Shown: positions 52,736 to 63,505 of the stretch, piece after piece
How the letters are laid out: the number at the start of each line of letters is the position of its first letter
Numbering within the stretch: position 1 is the first letter of the stretch
Assembly (NCBI RefSeq): GCF_001907675.1
Contig: NZ_MPNT01000003.1
Coordinates: forward strand, 124,001-188,000
Source: Mycobacterium paraffinicum
Lineage (GTDB): Bacteria; Actinomycetota; Actinomycetes; Mycobacteriales; Mycobacteriaceae
Reading direction: 5' to 3'
DNA length: 64,000 bases
Made by a program: the position numbers and the translations under genes
The notes under the pieces: generated by a model
Told to the model about the DNA's origin: nothing
The model's input: only the letters and a program-made list of their open reading frames with translations
Databases searched by the model: none

Positions 52736-54196
52736 GTGAGTGTCGCCCCGGATATAACCGTTGCTCTCCAGGACCGGTTCTTCCGCGCGTTGCCGGAGAT
52801 GGCCGTCCGGTGGCAAGCCGAACCGCCGGCCGAGCCGCGATTGCTCGCCTTCAACGAGCGGCTTGCGGCGGAACTCGGCCTGGACGCCGGGTGGCTGCGA
52901 AGCCCGGAGGGGTTGCGGTTCTTGGTGGGCGATCTGCTTCCCAGCGACGCCGTTCCGGTGGCCCAGGCCTACGCCGGGCATCAGTTCGGGGGCTTCGTGC
53001 CCCGGCTGGGCGACGGCCGCGCCCTGCTGCTCGGCGAGCTCGTCGACGGCGACGGGCGCCTCCGCGACATCCACCTGAAGGGCTCCGGGCCGACACCGTT
53101 CGCGCGCGGCGGCGACGGCCTGGCGGCCGTGGGTCCCATGCTGCGCGAGTACGTCGTCAGCGAGGCGATGCATGCGCTCGGGGTCCCGACGACGCGATCG
53201 TTGGCCGTCGTCGGCACCGGCCGCCCGGTCCTGCGCGAGGCGGAGCTGCCCGGGGCGGTGCTGACCCGGGTGGCCAGCAGCCACCTGCGCGTCGGCAGCT
53301 TCCAGTTCGCCGCCTCCACCGGCGACATCGACCTGCTGCGGCGCCTCGCCGATCACGCGATCGCCCGCCACCATCCCAGCGCGGCGAACGCCGAACGGCC
53401 CTACCTCGCGTTGTTCGAGGGGGTGGTCGCCGTCCAGGCCGCGCTCGTCGCGCGGTGGATGCTGATCGGGTTCGTCCACGGGGTGATGAACACCGACAAC
53501 ATGACGATCTCCGGCGAGACGATCGACTACGGGCCGTGCGCCTTCATGGAGGCCTACGACCCCGACACGGTCTTCAGCTCGATCGACTTCTGGGGGCGCT
53601 ACGCGTACGCCAATCAGCCGGTCGTCGCCGGCTGGAACCTCGCCCGGTTCGCCGAGACGCTGCTTCCGCTGCTCTCCGACGATGTCGAGCAGGCGGTAGC
53701 GCTCGCGGAGACGTCGTTCGGGGTCTTCCAGCGGGAGTACGACGCCGTGTGGTCGTCCGGGATGCGCGCCAAACTCGGTCTACCCGACGTCGGGGCCAGC
53801 GCCTCGGCCGCCCTGGTCGACGAGTTGCTCACCCTGCTCAAGGACAGCCACGTCGACTACACCTCGTTTTTTCGCCAGCTCGGCCGAGCGGCGCGCGGCG
53901 ACACCGAGCCCGCGCGGGGCTTGTTCACCGACCTCGCCGGCTTCGACGCGTGGCTGTCGCGCTGGCAAGCGCTGCGTCCCGACGCCGACGTCATGGACCG
54001 GGTCAACCCCGTCTACATTCCGCGCAACCACCTGGTGGAGGAAGCGCTGACGGCCGCGACCGCGGGTGATCTGGGCCCCCTCGAGCAGCTCCTCGCCGCG
54101 GTGACCTCCCCCTATGACGAACGGCCGGGCCTGGAACGCTACGCCAGTCCCGCCCCGGAAGACTTCGGCAAGTACCAAACCTTTTGCGGCACTTAG
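52736..54196 (+). CDS. selO: Protein adenylyltransferase SelO/YdiU
   Basis: Pseudokinase that AMPylates Ser/Thr/Tyr of redox proteins. It has 486 residues. [40 protein letters not shown] (nucleotide-binding Lys), [40 protein letters not shown] (catalytic Asp/Asn) and [12 protein letters not shown] are conserved. It ends YQTFCGT, with Cys where eukaryotic SelO has selenocysteine. The GTG at 52736 follows the hemerythrin gene by 20 bp, so the pair is probably cotranscribed, consistent with oxidative stress. Confidence 0.94.
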   Translation: MSVAPDITVALQDRFFRALPEMAVRWQAEPPAEPRLLAFNERLAAELGLDAGWLRSPEGLRFLVGDLLPSDAVPVAQAYAGHQFGGFVPRLGDGRALLLGELVDGDGRLRDIHLKGSGPTPFARGGDGLAAVGPMLREYVVSEAMHALGVPTTRSLAVVGTGRPVLREAELPGAVLTRVASSHLRVGSFQFAASTGDIDLLRRLADHAIARHHPSAANAERPYLALFEGVVAVQAALVARWMLIGFVHGVMNTDNMTISGETIDYGPCAFMEAYDPDTVFSSIDFWGRYAYANQPVVAGWNLARFAETLLPLLSDDVEQAVALAETSFGVFQREYDAVWSSGMRAKLGLPDVGASASAALVDELLTLLKDSHVDYTSFFRQLGRAARGDTEPARGLFTDLAGFDAWLSRWQALRPDADVMDRVNPVYIPRNHLVEEALTAATAGDLGPLEQLLAAVTSPYDERPGLERYASPAPEDFGKYQTFCGT

Positions 54197-54198
54197 GC

Positions 54199-55026
54199 TT
54201 ACGCCAACTTGGCGGACTCGGCCCGCAGCTCGTCGAGGCGCCGAAGCGTCTCGTCGCGCGGCTCGGTGGGCAGTTCCACCAGCAGGTGCTGCAACCCGAG
54301 AGCGCGGTAACCCTCGAGTTCTTGGGCCGCCGGCTCGCCGCCATGGAAGCTGATCACCGGCACATCCGGACCGGCCACGTCGCGCAGTTGCTCCAATTGC
54401 GGGGCCAAGACGTCCGCCGACGGTGTCATCGACAGCCAACCCGCATGCAGCCGGGCGATGCGTTTGAAGCCCCCGGGCCCGCCGCCGAAGTACAGCGGCG
54501 GATAGGGCTTCTGCACCGGCTTGGGCCAACTGTAGATCGGCCCGAAGTTTACGAATTCGCCGTGGAACTCCGCCTTTTCGTGCGTCCAGATTTCGATCAT
54601 CGCGTCCAGCCGCTCGTCAACCACCCGTCCCCGAACGGACGGGTCGACCCCGTGGTTGGCGATTTCCTCGCGCAGCCAGCCCACACCCACGCCGAACCGG
54701 AATCGGCCCCGCGACACCACATCCAGCGACGCCACCTCTTTGGCAGTGTGAATGGGATCGCGCTGGGGAACCAGCGCGATGCCGGTGCCCAGGACCAGCC
54801 GCTCGGTGGCGGCAGCCGCGGCGGTCAACGCCACGAACGGATCCAGGGTGCGGTAGTACTTCGGCGGGATGGGACCCCCTGCTGGGTAGGGCGTGACGTC
54901 GCCCGCCGGGATGTGGGTGTGCTCGGCGAGGAACAGCGACTCGAATCCACGCTCTTCCAGTGCCTGCCCCAGCTCGCCCGGGCCGATGCCCTCATCGGTT
55001 ACGAATGTCAGTACGCCTAGACCCAT
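54199..55026 (-). CDS. F420-dependent LLM-class oxidoreductase (Rv3079c-like)
   Basis: A 275-residue LLM-fold protein, the same length as Rv3079c as I recall it. It has MGLGVLTFVTDEGIGPGELG, GFESLFLAEHTHIPAG, VLGTGIALVPQRDPIHTAKE, RGRFRFGVGVGWLREEIANH and PPLYFGGGPGGFKRIARLH. The start is ATG 55026. It converges on selO with two bases between stops. The substrate is unknown. Confidence 0.9.
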   Translation of the reverse strand: MGLGVLTFVTDEGIGPGELGQALEERGFESLFLAEHTHIPAGDVTPYPAGGPIPPKYYRTLDPFVALTAAAAATERLVLGTGIALVPQRDPIHTAKEVASLDVVSRGRFRFGVGVGWLREEIANHGVDPSVRGRVVDERLDAMIEIWTHEKAEFHGEFVNFGPIYSWPKPVQKPYPPLYFGGGPGGFKRIARLHAGWLSMTPSADVLAPQLEQLRDVAGPDVPVISFHGGEPAAQELEGYRALGLQHLLVELPTEPRDETLRRLDELRAESAKLA

Positions 55027-55088
55027 GGCGCCCAGTCAACCGCATCTACCTCGGACCGGTACAGCTTGGCCGCGATCGGTGACCGGCG

Positions 55089-55484
55089 TTATGGCGCCGG
55101 CTCTTCGCTCGGCCGCGTGGTCCGGCGCGTCGCGCCCCAAAGGCCGACGCCGATGCCGACGACGGCACCTCCCAGGCCGATGATCCGTTGCGACGGCCTC
55201 AGCTCCCGATGGACACTCATGCCGCCGAGCAGGTCCGCCGCGTCCGCACCGCCCGACGCCAGGAACCAGCCGCGGGTGTTCTTGCCGCGCAGCGCCGCCG
55301 CGGCGAGCAGCCCGCCGATCAGCGCGTCGCGATATCCCATGGACCGCAACAACAGTCGCGCCGGCGGCGACGGTTCCTCCGGATCGCCCCAGAATCGGTT
55401 CGCGCTCAAGGGGTCGACGAGGAACCAGACGCCGGAGGTGAGTCGGATACTGCCCGCCAGAAGTGCCGCTCGGTCGATTGACAT
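55089..55484 (-). CDS. Small membrane-associated protein
   Basis: A 131-residue protein from ATG 55484 with hydrophobic segments at about 5-22, 52-66 (ALIGGLLAAAALRG) and 99-116 (RIIGLGGAVVGIGVGLWG). SMGYRDALIGGLLAAAA and LASGGADAADLL resemble DUF4267-like membrane proteins; the assignment is tentative. Confidence 0.68.
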   Translation of the reverse strand: MSIDRAALLAGSIRLTSGVWFLVDPLSANRFWGDPEEPSPPARLLLRSMGYRDALIGGLLAAAALRGKNTRGWFLASGGADAADLLGGMSVHRELRPSQRIIGLGGAVVGIGVGLWGATRRTTRPSEEPAP

Positions 55485-55542
55485 GCCCGGCAGCCTAGGA
55501 GCAAACCGCGCCTTCGCGCACGGGTTCACCGCAACGGGCGGG

Positions 55543-55971
55543 TCACTCCACCGCGGGGTCGGGCAGCCCGCACAGCCAACACAGGGTGGCGAGGCCGTCG
55601 GGTGTGCCTGGCCAGTGCCTGGCCAACGCATCGGGTCCCGCGATGCGGCTGATCCAGCGCAGCACCAGACCGACGATGACCACGTCGTCGGCGAATCCGA
55701 TCACCGGGATGGCATCCGGTATCAGGTCGATGGGCGACACGACGAAGGCGATCAGCCCGACCAGGACGACTCGGACCCGCCGCGGCAGTTCGGAATCGGT
55801 GGCGAGGCGTTTGAGCAGTCGAAGCACGTCGGGCAGCAGGCGCACCAGGTCCTGCAACTTGGCCTTGGGTCTCAGCAGCCAGAAGGTGGCGGCGAGGACC
55901 AGCCAGATCACCACAAACGCGCTCAGGAGACCCAGCGCGATCATCCACCAGTCAGGCCACATCCTGACCAT
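55543..55971 (-). CDS. DUF1232 (YkvA-like) membrane protein
   Basis: A 142-residue protein. There is an N-terminal helix (about 9-33, MIALGLLSAFVVIWLVLAAT) and the DUF1232 core VVLVGLIAFVVSPIDLIPDA followed by IPVIGFADDVVIVGLVLRW. DUF1232 proteins are small membrane proteins of unknown function. The start is ATG 55971. Confidence 0.88.
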   Translation of the reverse strand: MVRMWPDWWMIALGLLSAFVVIWLVLAATFWLLRPKAKLQDLVRLLPDVLRLLKRLATDSELPRRVRVVLVGLIAFVVSPIDLIPDAIPVIGFADDVVIVGLVLRWISRIAGPDALARHWPGTPDGLATLCWLCGLPDPAVE

Positions 55972-56025
55972 CCTGTCGGGCCGGGCCGCCTTCTGCCAGC
56001 CGTGCGGCGAACCCCGGGCCCTGCC

Positions 56026-56418
56026 CTATGCCGCACCGGGCGGCGGGAATGGAATCCAGGGGAACATCCCGGTGTCGGTAGGACGTGGCGGTGGCTCGGT
56101 GTTCGGTTCCCCGATGTGCTGGGGGCAGTAGGCGCTCACCGCGCTGGTCGTGAAACTGGTGGCGTCCGACACCGTGAAGCCGGCGTTCTCCGAGGACACA
56201 CTCTGGATGACGTCGGCTTTGGAATGGCCCTGGTCCATCAGTTCGCACGCCTTCTTGCCGACCCGAATGGCGACGGCGCCGTCCTTGTAGGGAACGCCGG
56301 CCTGATCGAGCGCCGCCAAGAAGCTCGCATCGGGATTGCCGGTTGGATCGGCCTGAGCGGGCGTGGCCGCACCGATGACGGCGGCGAAGCTCGCCAGCAG
56401 GAGAAGCATCCGCACCAC
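56026..56418 (-). CDS. DUF732 exported protein
   Basis: A 130-residue secreted protein. The signal is VVRMLLLLASFAAVIGAATP, cleaved near AQADP. The DUF732 domain has DASFLAALDQAGVPYKDG, AIRVGKKACELMDQGHSKAD and TTSAVSAYCPQHIG, with the two conserved Cys, then a Pro-rich tail. The start is GTG 56418 (AGGATGGG upstream); ATG 56409 is possible. DUF732 is largely mycobacterial and of unknown function. Confidence 0.87.
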   Translation of the reverse strand: MVRMLLLLASFAAVIGAATPAQADPTGNPDASFLAALDQAGVPYKDGAVAIRVGKKACELMDQGHSKADVIQSVSSENAGFTVSDATSFTTSAVSAYCPQHIGEPNTEPPPRPTDTGMFPWIPFPPPGAA

Positions 56419-56553
56419 CCCATCCTGGTACAGAAGTTCGCCGTTGTCGTGCCAGCCTCGTGCGGCCCGCCAAGCAAACATTTCCGCACCGCCCGGGTGT
56501 GGTACACAAGGCTTATGCCCGCGCCGAACCATCAACCTCGTTGAGAGCTCGGC

Positions 56554-58008
56554 GTGAGCAGCGATCAACTGTTGATCCCCGGACGAACGTGCTGGCGTGT
56601 GGAGCGCGCCGATCGGTGCGCCTACATCATCGATGCGGCCGATTACTTCAAGCATGTCAAGACGGCGATGTTGCGGGCCCGGCACCGGATCGTGTTGATC
56701 GGTTGGGATTTCGACGCCCGGACGACGTTCGAGCGGGGCGTCAAGACTCTCCCGGGCCCGAATCAGCTCGGGGCCTTTCTCTATTGGATGCTGTGGAAGC
56801 GGCCCGCGCTCGAGATCTACCTGTTGAAGTCCAACTTGCGTCTGTTGCCGGCCTTCGACGGCATCTGGTTCGGGCTTACCCCGGTGGCGCTGGTAAACCA
56901 GATCAGCAGCAGGCGAATCCACTTCGCGATCGACGGGGCCCATCCCACCGGCTCCGTCCATCACCAGAAGATCGTGGCCGTCGACGATTCCGTGGCGTTC
57001 TGCGGCGGGATCGACCTCACCGTCGACCGATGGGACACACGCGCGCACGACCATGACGGTCCTGTCCGCAGGACGTTGGGACGCGGCTATGGGCCGCGGC
57101 ACGACGTCGCCGCGGCGGTCGACGGCGCAGCGGCGCGGGCACTCGGCGAGCAAGCCCTTCAGCGGTGGCAGACGGCGACCAAGCAGTCGCTGGATCCGGT
57201 CACCGCCAAGCACACCGCGTGGCCCAGCAAACTCGAGCCGGCGCTGCGCGACGTCGACGTGGGAATCGCTTTGACCCTGCCGGAACTCGGCCGTCGCCCC
57301 GAGACTCGGCAGGTCGAGGCGCTCAACCTTGCGGCCATCGCGGCGGCACGGGACTCGATCTATCTGGAGAACCAGTATCTGGCGTCCCGGCGCGTGGTTG
57401 ATGCGCTGGCGGCTCGGCTGAAGGAAGACGACGGGCCGGAGATCGTCATCGTCATTGCCCGTCGGGGGAACAACCCCCTCGAGCGGGGAACGATGGACTC
57501 CGCCCGTCACCGGCTCATCCAGGTGCTGTGGGCCGCGGACGAGCACCGGAGACTGGGCATCTACTGGCCGGTGACGGACGGCGGGGCGCCGATCTACGTC
57601 CACTCGAAGGTAGTCGTGGTGGACGACAGGTTCCTGCGCATCGGCTCGTCGAATCTCAACAACCGGTCGATGGGATTCGACAGCGAGTGTGACCTGGCGA
57701 TCGAGGCGGCACCGGCGAGCAACGACGATCGCGTGCGCGCCCAAATCACCGCGCTGCGAAGTCAATTGGTGGCCGAACACCTCGGCGTGTCGGTCGGTGA
57801 GTTCGAAGACGCGACGCGCCAACGAGGGTCGGTCCTCGGGGCCGTCGAGGCCCTCCGCGGCGAGGGCAAGACGTTGCGGCCGTTCACCGAGGGCACCGTG
57901 GCCGATGAGGCGGGCCCACTGGCGGAGAACGAGCTGATGGATCCCGACCATGTCCCGCGATCGCTGACCCGAAGCGTGCAGCGGTTCATCACCGGGTTGA
58001 GGGGTTGA
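56554..58008 (+). CDS. Phospholipase D/cardiolipin-synthase-like protein
   Basis: A 484-residue member of the PLD superfamily with two HxKxxxxD catalytic motifs: HHQKIVAVDDSVAFCGGIDL (about 147-166) and YVHSKVVVVDDRFLRIGSSN (about 348-367). Such proteins are phosphodiesterases or transphosphatidylases acting on phospholipids. There is no signal peptide and no membrane helix at the N-terminus, unlike most cardiolipin synthases. The start is GTG 56554. The PhyH-like gene begins 50 bp downstream. Confidence 0.9.
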   Translation: MSSDQLLIPGRTCWRVERADRCAYIIDAADYFKHVKTAMLRARHRIVLIGWDFDARTTFERGVKTLPGPNQLGAFLYWMLWKRPALEIYLLKSNLRLLPAFDGIWFGLTPVALVNQISSRRIHFAIDGAHPTGSVHHQKIVAVDDSVAFCGGIDLTVDRWDTRAHDHDGPVRRTLGRGYGPRHDVAAAVDGAAARALGEQALQRWQTATKQSLDPVTAKHTAWPSKLEPALRDVDVGIALTLPELGRRPETRQVEALNLAAIAAARDSIYLENQYLASRRVVDALAARLKEDDGPEIVIVIARRGNNPLERGTMDSARHRLIQVLWAADEHRRLGIYWPVTDGGAPIYVHSKVVVVDDRFLRIGSSNLNNRSMGFDSECDLAIEAAPASNDDRVRAQITALRSQLVAEHLGVSVGEFEDATRQRGSVLGAVEALRGEGKTLRPFTEGTVADEAGPLAENELMDPDHVPRSLTRSVQRFITGLRG

Positions 58009-58057
58009 GTTGAGGCGTACCCGGCCTAATCTGGACCGGGACGAAGGGCGAGTGCCA

Positions 58058-58912
58058 ATGAATATCGACGACTCCGTCACGACGCTGGAAGACCTCCGGG
58101 GCGATCTGGCGCAGCGGTACAAGCGGACACCGACCGGCGGAAGTTTGGTGGACAGCGCGATCGTCGACGCCGACATGGCGGCTCTCGACCGCGACGGCTA
58201 CGTCATCTGGCACGACCTGCTCACTCCCGAGCAATGCTCGGAGATTCGTGAGGTCGCGCGGCCGTGGCTCGGGCACACGGGCCGCAATTCCTTCGAGGGC
58301 CGGCGCACCCAGCGCATCTACAGCCTGCTCAGCCGGACCCGCGTGTGCGACGGGATCGTCGACAATCCGCGAGTGCTGGCGGTGCTCGATCGGCTGCTGA
58401 TGCCCAACTACCTGCTTTCGGCCTTGCAGGCCATCAACATTCAGCCGGGAGAGGACGCGCAGCTGGCTCACCACGACGACGGCTTCTACCCGGTTCCGCG
58501 TCCCCGCGAACCCCTGGCGGCGGCGACGATCTGGGCCATCGACGATTTCACCGCCGACAACGGCGCCACCGTCCTCTACCCCGGCAGCCACCGCTGGGGC
58601 AAGCGCCGGCCCGGCCCGGACGATCCGGCCCTGCCCGTCGTGATGCCCGCCGGCTCGTGTGTCTTCTTCGTGGGCACGCTCTGGCACGGCGGGGGCGCCA
58701 ACACCACCGACCGCGACCGTCTCGCCGTCACCGCCCAGTACTGCCAACCCTGGCTGCGGCCGATGGAGGCCTTCACCTTGTCGATATCGCGCGAGACCGC
58801 GCGGGCGGTTTCCGACGACATTCGCCGCATGCTCGGCTACAGCATTCACCCGCCATTCGTGGGTGCGGTCGACGGGCTGCACCCGCTGCGGTTGTTGGAC
58901 GCCGACTCATAG
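58058..58912 (+). CDS. Phytanoyl-CoA dioxygenase (PhyH) family protein
   Basis: A 284-residue Fe(II)/2-oxoglutarate dioxygenase-like protein. The metal triad is visible as AHHDDGF (His-x-Asp) and the distal His in GTLWHGGGANTT; a following R/S for 2-oxoglutarate is DRDRLAVTAQYC. The start is ATG 58058, with GGGCGAG upstream; an earlier in-frame ATG-like start at 58010 adds 16 residues. The substrate could be a branched or hydroxylated lipid. It overlaps the converging transporter gene by six bases. Confidence 0.87.
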   Translation: MNIDDSVTTLEDLRGDLAQRYKRTPTGGSLVDSAIVDADMAALDRDGYVIWHDLLTPEQCSEIREVARPWLGHTGRNSFEGRRTQRIYSLLSRTRVCDGIVDNPRVLAVLDRLLMPNYLLSALQAINIQPGEDAQLAHHDDGFYPVPRPREPLAAATIWAIDDFTADNGATVLYPGSHRWGKRRPGPDDPALPVVMPAGSCVFFVGTLWHGGGANTTDRDRLAVTAQYCQPWLRPMEAFTLSISRETARAVSDDIRRMLGYSIHPPFVGAVDGLHPLRLLDADS

Positions 58913-59836
58913 CTCCCAGTTCCGCTTGCCGCCCGCGCCCGCCAGGGACGGCTGCTCGGCCGGGTAGCTCTCGACCTCGGTTGCCTTGCTCCGGCTGAGC
59001 GCGATAGCCGAGGCCGCCATCGCCGAGACCGCGACCACTAGCGCCAGCGCCGTCGAGCCGCCCACCGCGAGGTGTTCACCCAGCACGGCAACGCCGAGCA
59101 GGACCGCCACGACGGGCTCCCCCACCAACATGATCGGCACCGACGCCTGCAGCGCGCCGGCATGGAACGCCGAGTTCTGCACCGCCGTCACTGTCACAGC
59201 CAGGCCGACGAGTAGGTATGGCGCGGGGACCGTCAGCAGCCCATGCCAACCGCCGACGGCGAAACGGTGCGTGCAGATCTTCGTCAATACGGCGATCATG
59301 CCGAGCAGGACCGCCACGGCGACTCCGAGCAGCATCGCCCGCGCACGGCCGACGGCGCGGCCTGCCGCCATCACACAGACGACCAGCAGCGGCACCGTCA
59401 CCAGCAACGTCAACGTCCACGCCGGTACCGGCGGGCGGCTGTCGCCCTCCCGGGGCTGACCGACGAGCACGAAGGTCGCCAGCGCGCCGGTCAAGAGCGT
59501 CGCCCACCCCCACTGAACCGCGCTGATGCGCTGGTCGCACAGTCGCGCGCTCAACGGCAGCGCGAACAGCAGCGCGGAAACCAGCAGCGGCTGGACCAGC
59601 AGCAGGGACCCGTGGGCCAGCGCGACGGCCTGGAACGCGTAGCCGGCAACGGCGGCGACCAGGCCCGCCCACCACAACGGTCGCCGGGCCATGGTCGTCA
59701 CCATCGTCCCCGACATGCCCTGATCAGCGGGGACATCCTGTGCGGCGCGCTGGCGAACGACGATGCCCACGGCGGCCCAGAACGCAGACAGCAACGCCGA
59801 AAAGATTGCGACCGCATGTGATTGCACCCACCCCAT
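58907..59836 (-). CDS. DMT-superfamily membrane transporter
   Basis: A 309-residue protein with about nine to ten hydrophobic helices (FSALLSAFWAAVGIVVRQRA, GLVAAVAGYAFQAVALAHG, LLVQPLLVSALLFALPLSA and the repeat IMLVGEPVVAVLLGVAVLGE, then LVVAVSAMAASAIALS). The inverted repeat of LxQPLLVxxLLFALPL and GEPVVAVLLGV is typical of EamA/NIPA-like DMT proteins. The substrate is unknown. The start is ATG 59836. Confidence 0.85.
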   Translation of the reverse strand: MGWVQSHAVAIFSALLSAFWAAVGIVVRQRAAQDVPADQGMSGTMVTTMARRPLWWAGLVAAVAGYAFQAVALAHGSLLLVQPLLVSALLFALPLSARLCDQRISAVQWGWATLLTGALATFVLVGQPREGDSRPPVPAWTLTLLVTVPLLVVCVMAAGRAVGRARAMLLGVAVAVLLGMIAVLTKICTHRFAVGGWHGLLTVPAPYLLVGLAVTVTAVQNSAFHAGALQASVPIMLVGEPVVAVLLGVAVLGEHLAVGGSTALALVVAVSAMAASAIALSRSKATEVESYPAEQPSLAGAGGKRNWEL

Positions 59837-59892
59837 GCCCGGACGGGTACCCGGGGCGCCGGCGCGGCTAACTGCGCTGGGAGCGAACTACC

Positions 59893-61329
<1,437 letters not shown>

Positions 61330-61540
61330 GCAACGCTCCTTAGCTTGATCGTCGGCAGTGGCGTGCGAGCGCTTTCTACGCCTCGACTATTTCGCCCGCG
61401 TCACCACCGCGGGTCGAACCTGTTGCGTCACAGAAAGACCAGGGCTTCGATTCCACCGGGGCCGGGTTCCGGTGGCACTTCCCTGCGCGTTGACCGATAG
61501 TCATAGGGACCACGCAGCTGCAGCAGAAGTAGGAGTAGTC

Positions 61541-61600
61541 ATGCCACGCAACGCAACCGGCGGTCCTCCGGCGACCGGCCGTGGCGATCGACCCGCTTAA
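61541..61600 (+). CDS. 19-residue upstream ORF overlapping the K+-channel start
   Basis: The ATG at 61541 has a strong AGTAGGAG (61529-61536) at ideal distance and encodes MPRNATGGPPATGRGDRPA, then TAA at 61598, in a different frame that overlaps the GTG 61581 of the channel gene by 20 bases. It may be a regulatory leader peptide, or the real channel start if a base is missing in the sequence. Confidence 0.4.
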   Translation: MPRNATGGPPATGRGDRPA

Positions 61601-63404
61601 GAAGCGAACGAAGCCCGACGCGATGGGCGAACTCTTTCAGTTTCACCGCGAGATCATCGTCAGCGGTGACGACGCGCTGTCGAAGACGATCGCCGAGGAG
61701 TTGAGGGGCGCGGGCGCGCGAATCATCAAGATCAACACCGCCGCCGACCTCCTCGGCGCCGGGGTGCATCGCGCGCGCGCCGTCGTGTGCGCGGGCCCCA
61801 ACGACGCGGTGAATCTCGAAATCGCCTTGTTGGCGAGGGAATTCAGTCCCAACGTCCGGGTAGTAGCTCGGTTGGCCAACGATGTCCTGCGTGAAGCCGT
61901 GGTCACCGTCAACGGCCCCGGCGCGATCCTGGACGTCGCCGACCTCGCGGCGCCGTCCATCGTCGAGGCCGTCCTGTCGCGCAACGCACACCAGTTCGAC
62001 ACGGCCGGTATCGAATTCGTCGTCTGGGGGTCCGAGGCTCCCTACAGCGCGACGCTCCGGGAGATCTACGCCGACCTGGCACCGGTCGCGGTCGTCCACG
62101 GCAAGAATTCACCCAGTCCGGGCGAGGTGGTGGCATGCCCCGGACGCGATCTGCGGGTATACGCCGGCGATTGGACGTCGATGATCGGCGTCAAGGACGA
62201 ATTGGAAGCCCGCGGCATCACCGCGCCTCCCCCGACGGCGACGCGCGCTCGCCACTCCCCGGTTCGGCGGGTCGTCGACGCGGCGCGCGCCATCCGCGAC
62301 GAGGTGAACCCGATGCTCTTCCCCTCGCTGGCGTTCGCGCTCTTTCTCACTCTTGGGTCGACGGCGGTGGTGCGCTTCGCCTATCACAACCCGCGGATGT
62401 CGTGGGTCGATGCCCTGTATTTCGCCTCGGAAACGATCACGACGGTGGGTTACGGCGACTTCAGCTTCGCCCAGCAATCCACAGTCCTGCGGGTGTTCGC
62501 GGTGTTGTTGATGTTCGGCGGCGCGAGCGTCACCGCCATCCTCGTCGCGTTTCTCGCCGACCTCCTGCTGTCACGCCGGTTCGCCCAAACGGCCGGACTA
62601 CGGCGCGCACGCCACATGCGCGACCACGTCGTCGTCGTTGGGCTGGGTTCCATCGGCGTCCGGGTCGTTGGTGATCTGGCCGCGGCCGGATACGACGTGC
62701 TGGTCATCGAGCCGGACGAGAGCAACCGCTTCCTGCCGACCGTGGCCGAACTCGACGTGCCGGTGATTTTCGGGGATCCGACGATGCGCCAGACGCTGGA
62801 GTCAGCGCGCGTCGACCGCGCGCGGGGGGTGGCGCTGGTGACGGCGGACGACATGGAAAACATCGAGACCGGGATCGTGCTGCTCGAGATGTTGGGATCC
62901 GACACGAGGGTGCCGATCGTCATGCGCGTTCAAGGCCGCGCGCTGGGCACGGCGGTGCATCGGCGGTTCGGTTTCGAGAACGTGCGATCAATCGTCGACC
63001 TGGCGGCGCCGTGGTTCATCGGCGCGGCGATGGGCTTGCAGGTGCTCGGGACATTCTGGGTCGGCCAGCGCTCCTTCATGGTCGGCGGAATGCTGGTGGC
63101 GGCGGGCAGCGAGCTCGACGGGCTGCGGATGGTCGATCTGTCCACCCAGACGCGCGTCATCGCGATCACGCGACCCGAAGGGCCGGTCAGGTTGCGCCCC
63201 CGCCGCGACGCCCGCCTGAAAGCCGGTGACACCGTCTACCTGATCGGCCCTTACCGAGAACTGATCGCGACGCTGCGCAAGGGCCAACCTCCGCCGCTGA
63301 CCACGATCAACGGCGAGCGCACCGTGGCATTGGCGGCCGCACGGTCGACACGCCGGCAGGATGTGCGACCGCCGCCACGGTGGGCGCCCGACCCGGACGG
63401 TTAA
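61581..63404 (+). CDS. RCK-pore-RCK potassium channel
   Basis: A 607-residue potassium channel protein. The N-terminal RCK/TrkA-N-like domain (about 20-200) has IIVSGDDALSKTIAEELRGA, a degenerate dinucleotide loop. Two membrane helices (about 245-265 and 304-328) flank the pore with selectivity filter TTVGYGD (287-293). A second RCK domain (about 347-490) has an intact VVVVGLGSIGVRVVGDLAAA, and a TrkA-C-like domain ends near 575. The pore sits between two RCK domains instead of preceding them. The start is GTG 61581; ATG 61623 is also possible. It would gate K+ flux by nucleotide or ion binding. Confidence 0.87.
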   Translation: MAIDPLKKRTKPDAMGELFQFHREIIVSGDDALSKTIAEELRGAGARIIKINTAADLLGAGVHRARAVVCAGPNDAVNLEIALLAREFSPNVRVVARLANDVLREAVVTVNGPGAILDVADLAAPSIVEAVLSRNAHQFDTAGIEFVVWGSEAPYSATLREIYADLAPVAVVHGKNSPSPGEVVACPGRDLRVYAGDWTSMIGVKDELEARGITAPPPTATRARHSPVRRVVDAARAIRDEVNPMLFPSLAFALFLTLGSTAVVRFAYHNPRMSWVDALYFASETITTVGYGDFSFAQQSTVLRVFAVLLMFGGASVTAILVAFLADLLLSRRFAQTAGLRRARHMRDHVVVVGLGSIGVRVVGDLAAAGYDVLVIEPDESNRFLPTVAELDVPVIFGDPTMRQTLESARVDRARGVALVTADDMENIETGIVLLEMLGSDTRVPIVMRVQGRALGTAVHRRFGFENVRSIVDLAAPWFIGAAMGLQVLGTFWVGQRSFMVGGMLVAAGSELDGLRMVDLSTQTRVIAITRPEGPVRLRPRRDARLKAGDTVYLIGPYRELIATLRKGQPPPLTTINGERTVALAAARSTRRQDVRPPPRWAPDPDG

Positions 63405-63443
63405 CGAACGGCGAAAAAGTCCAGCCACTTCCTCGCGCCCGGT

Positions 63444-63467
63444 TGTGATGCGCAGCACAATTGTGCT
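63444..63467. promoter_or_regulatory. CRP-like site overlapping a 14-bp palindrome
   Basis: TGTGA-N6-GCACA (63444-63459) is one base from the CRP/FNR consensus TGTGA-N6-TCACA. It overlaps the perfect palindrome AGCACAATTGTGCT (63454-63467), 38 bp before the small membrane protein gene. Confidence 0.5.
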
Positions 63468-63505
63468 TTCTTTGTATCCGAGGTCACAACGCGAGGGGAG
63501 CTTCT

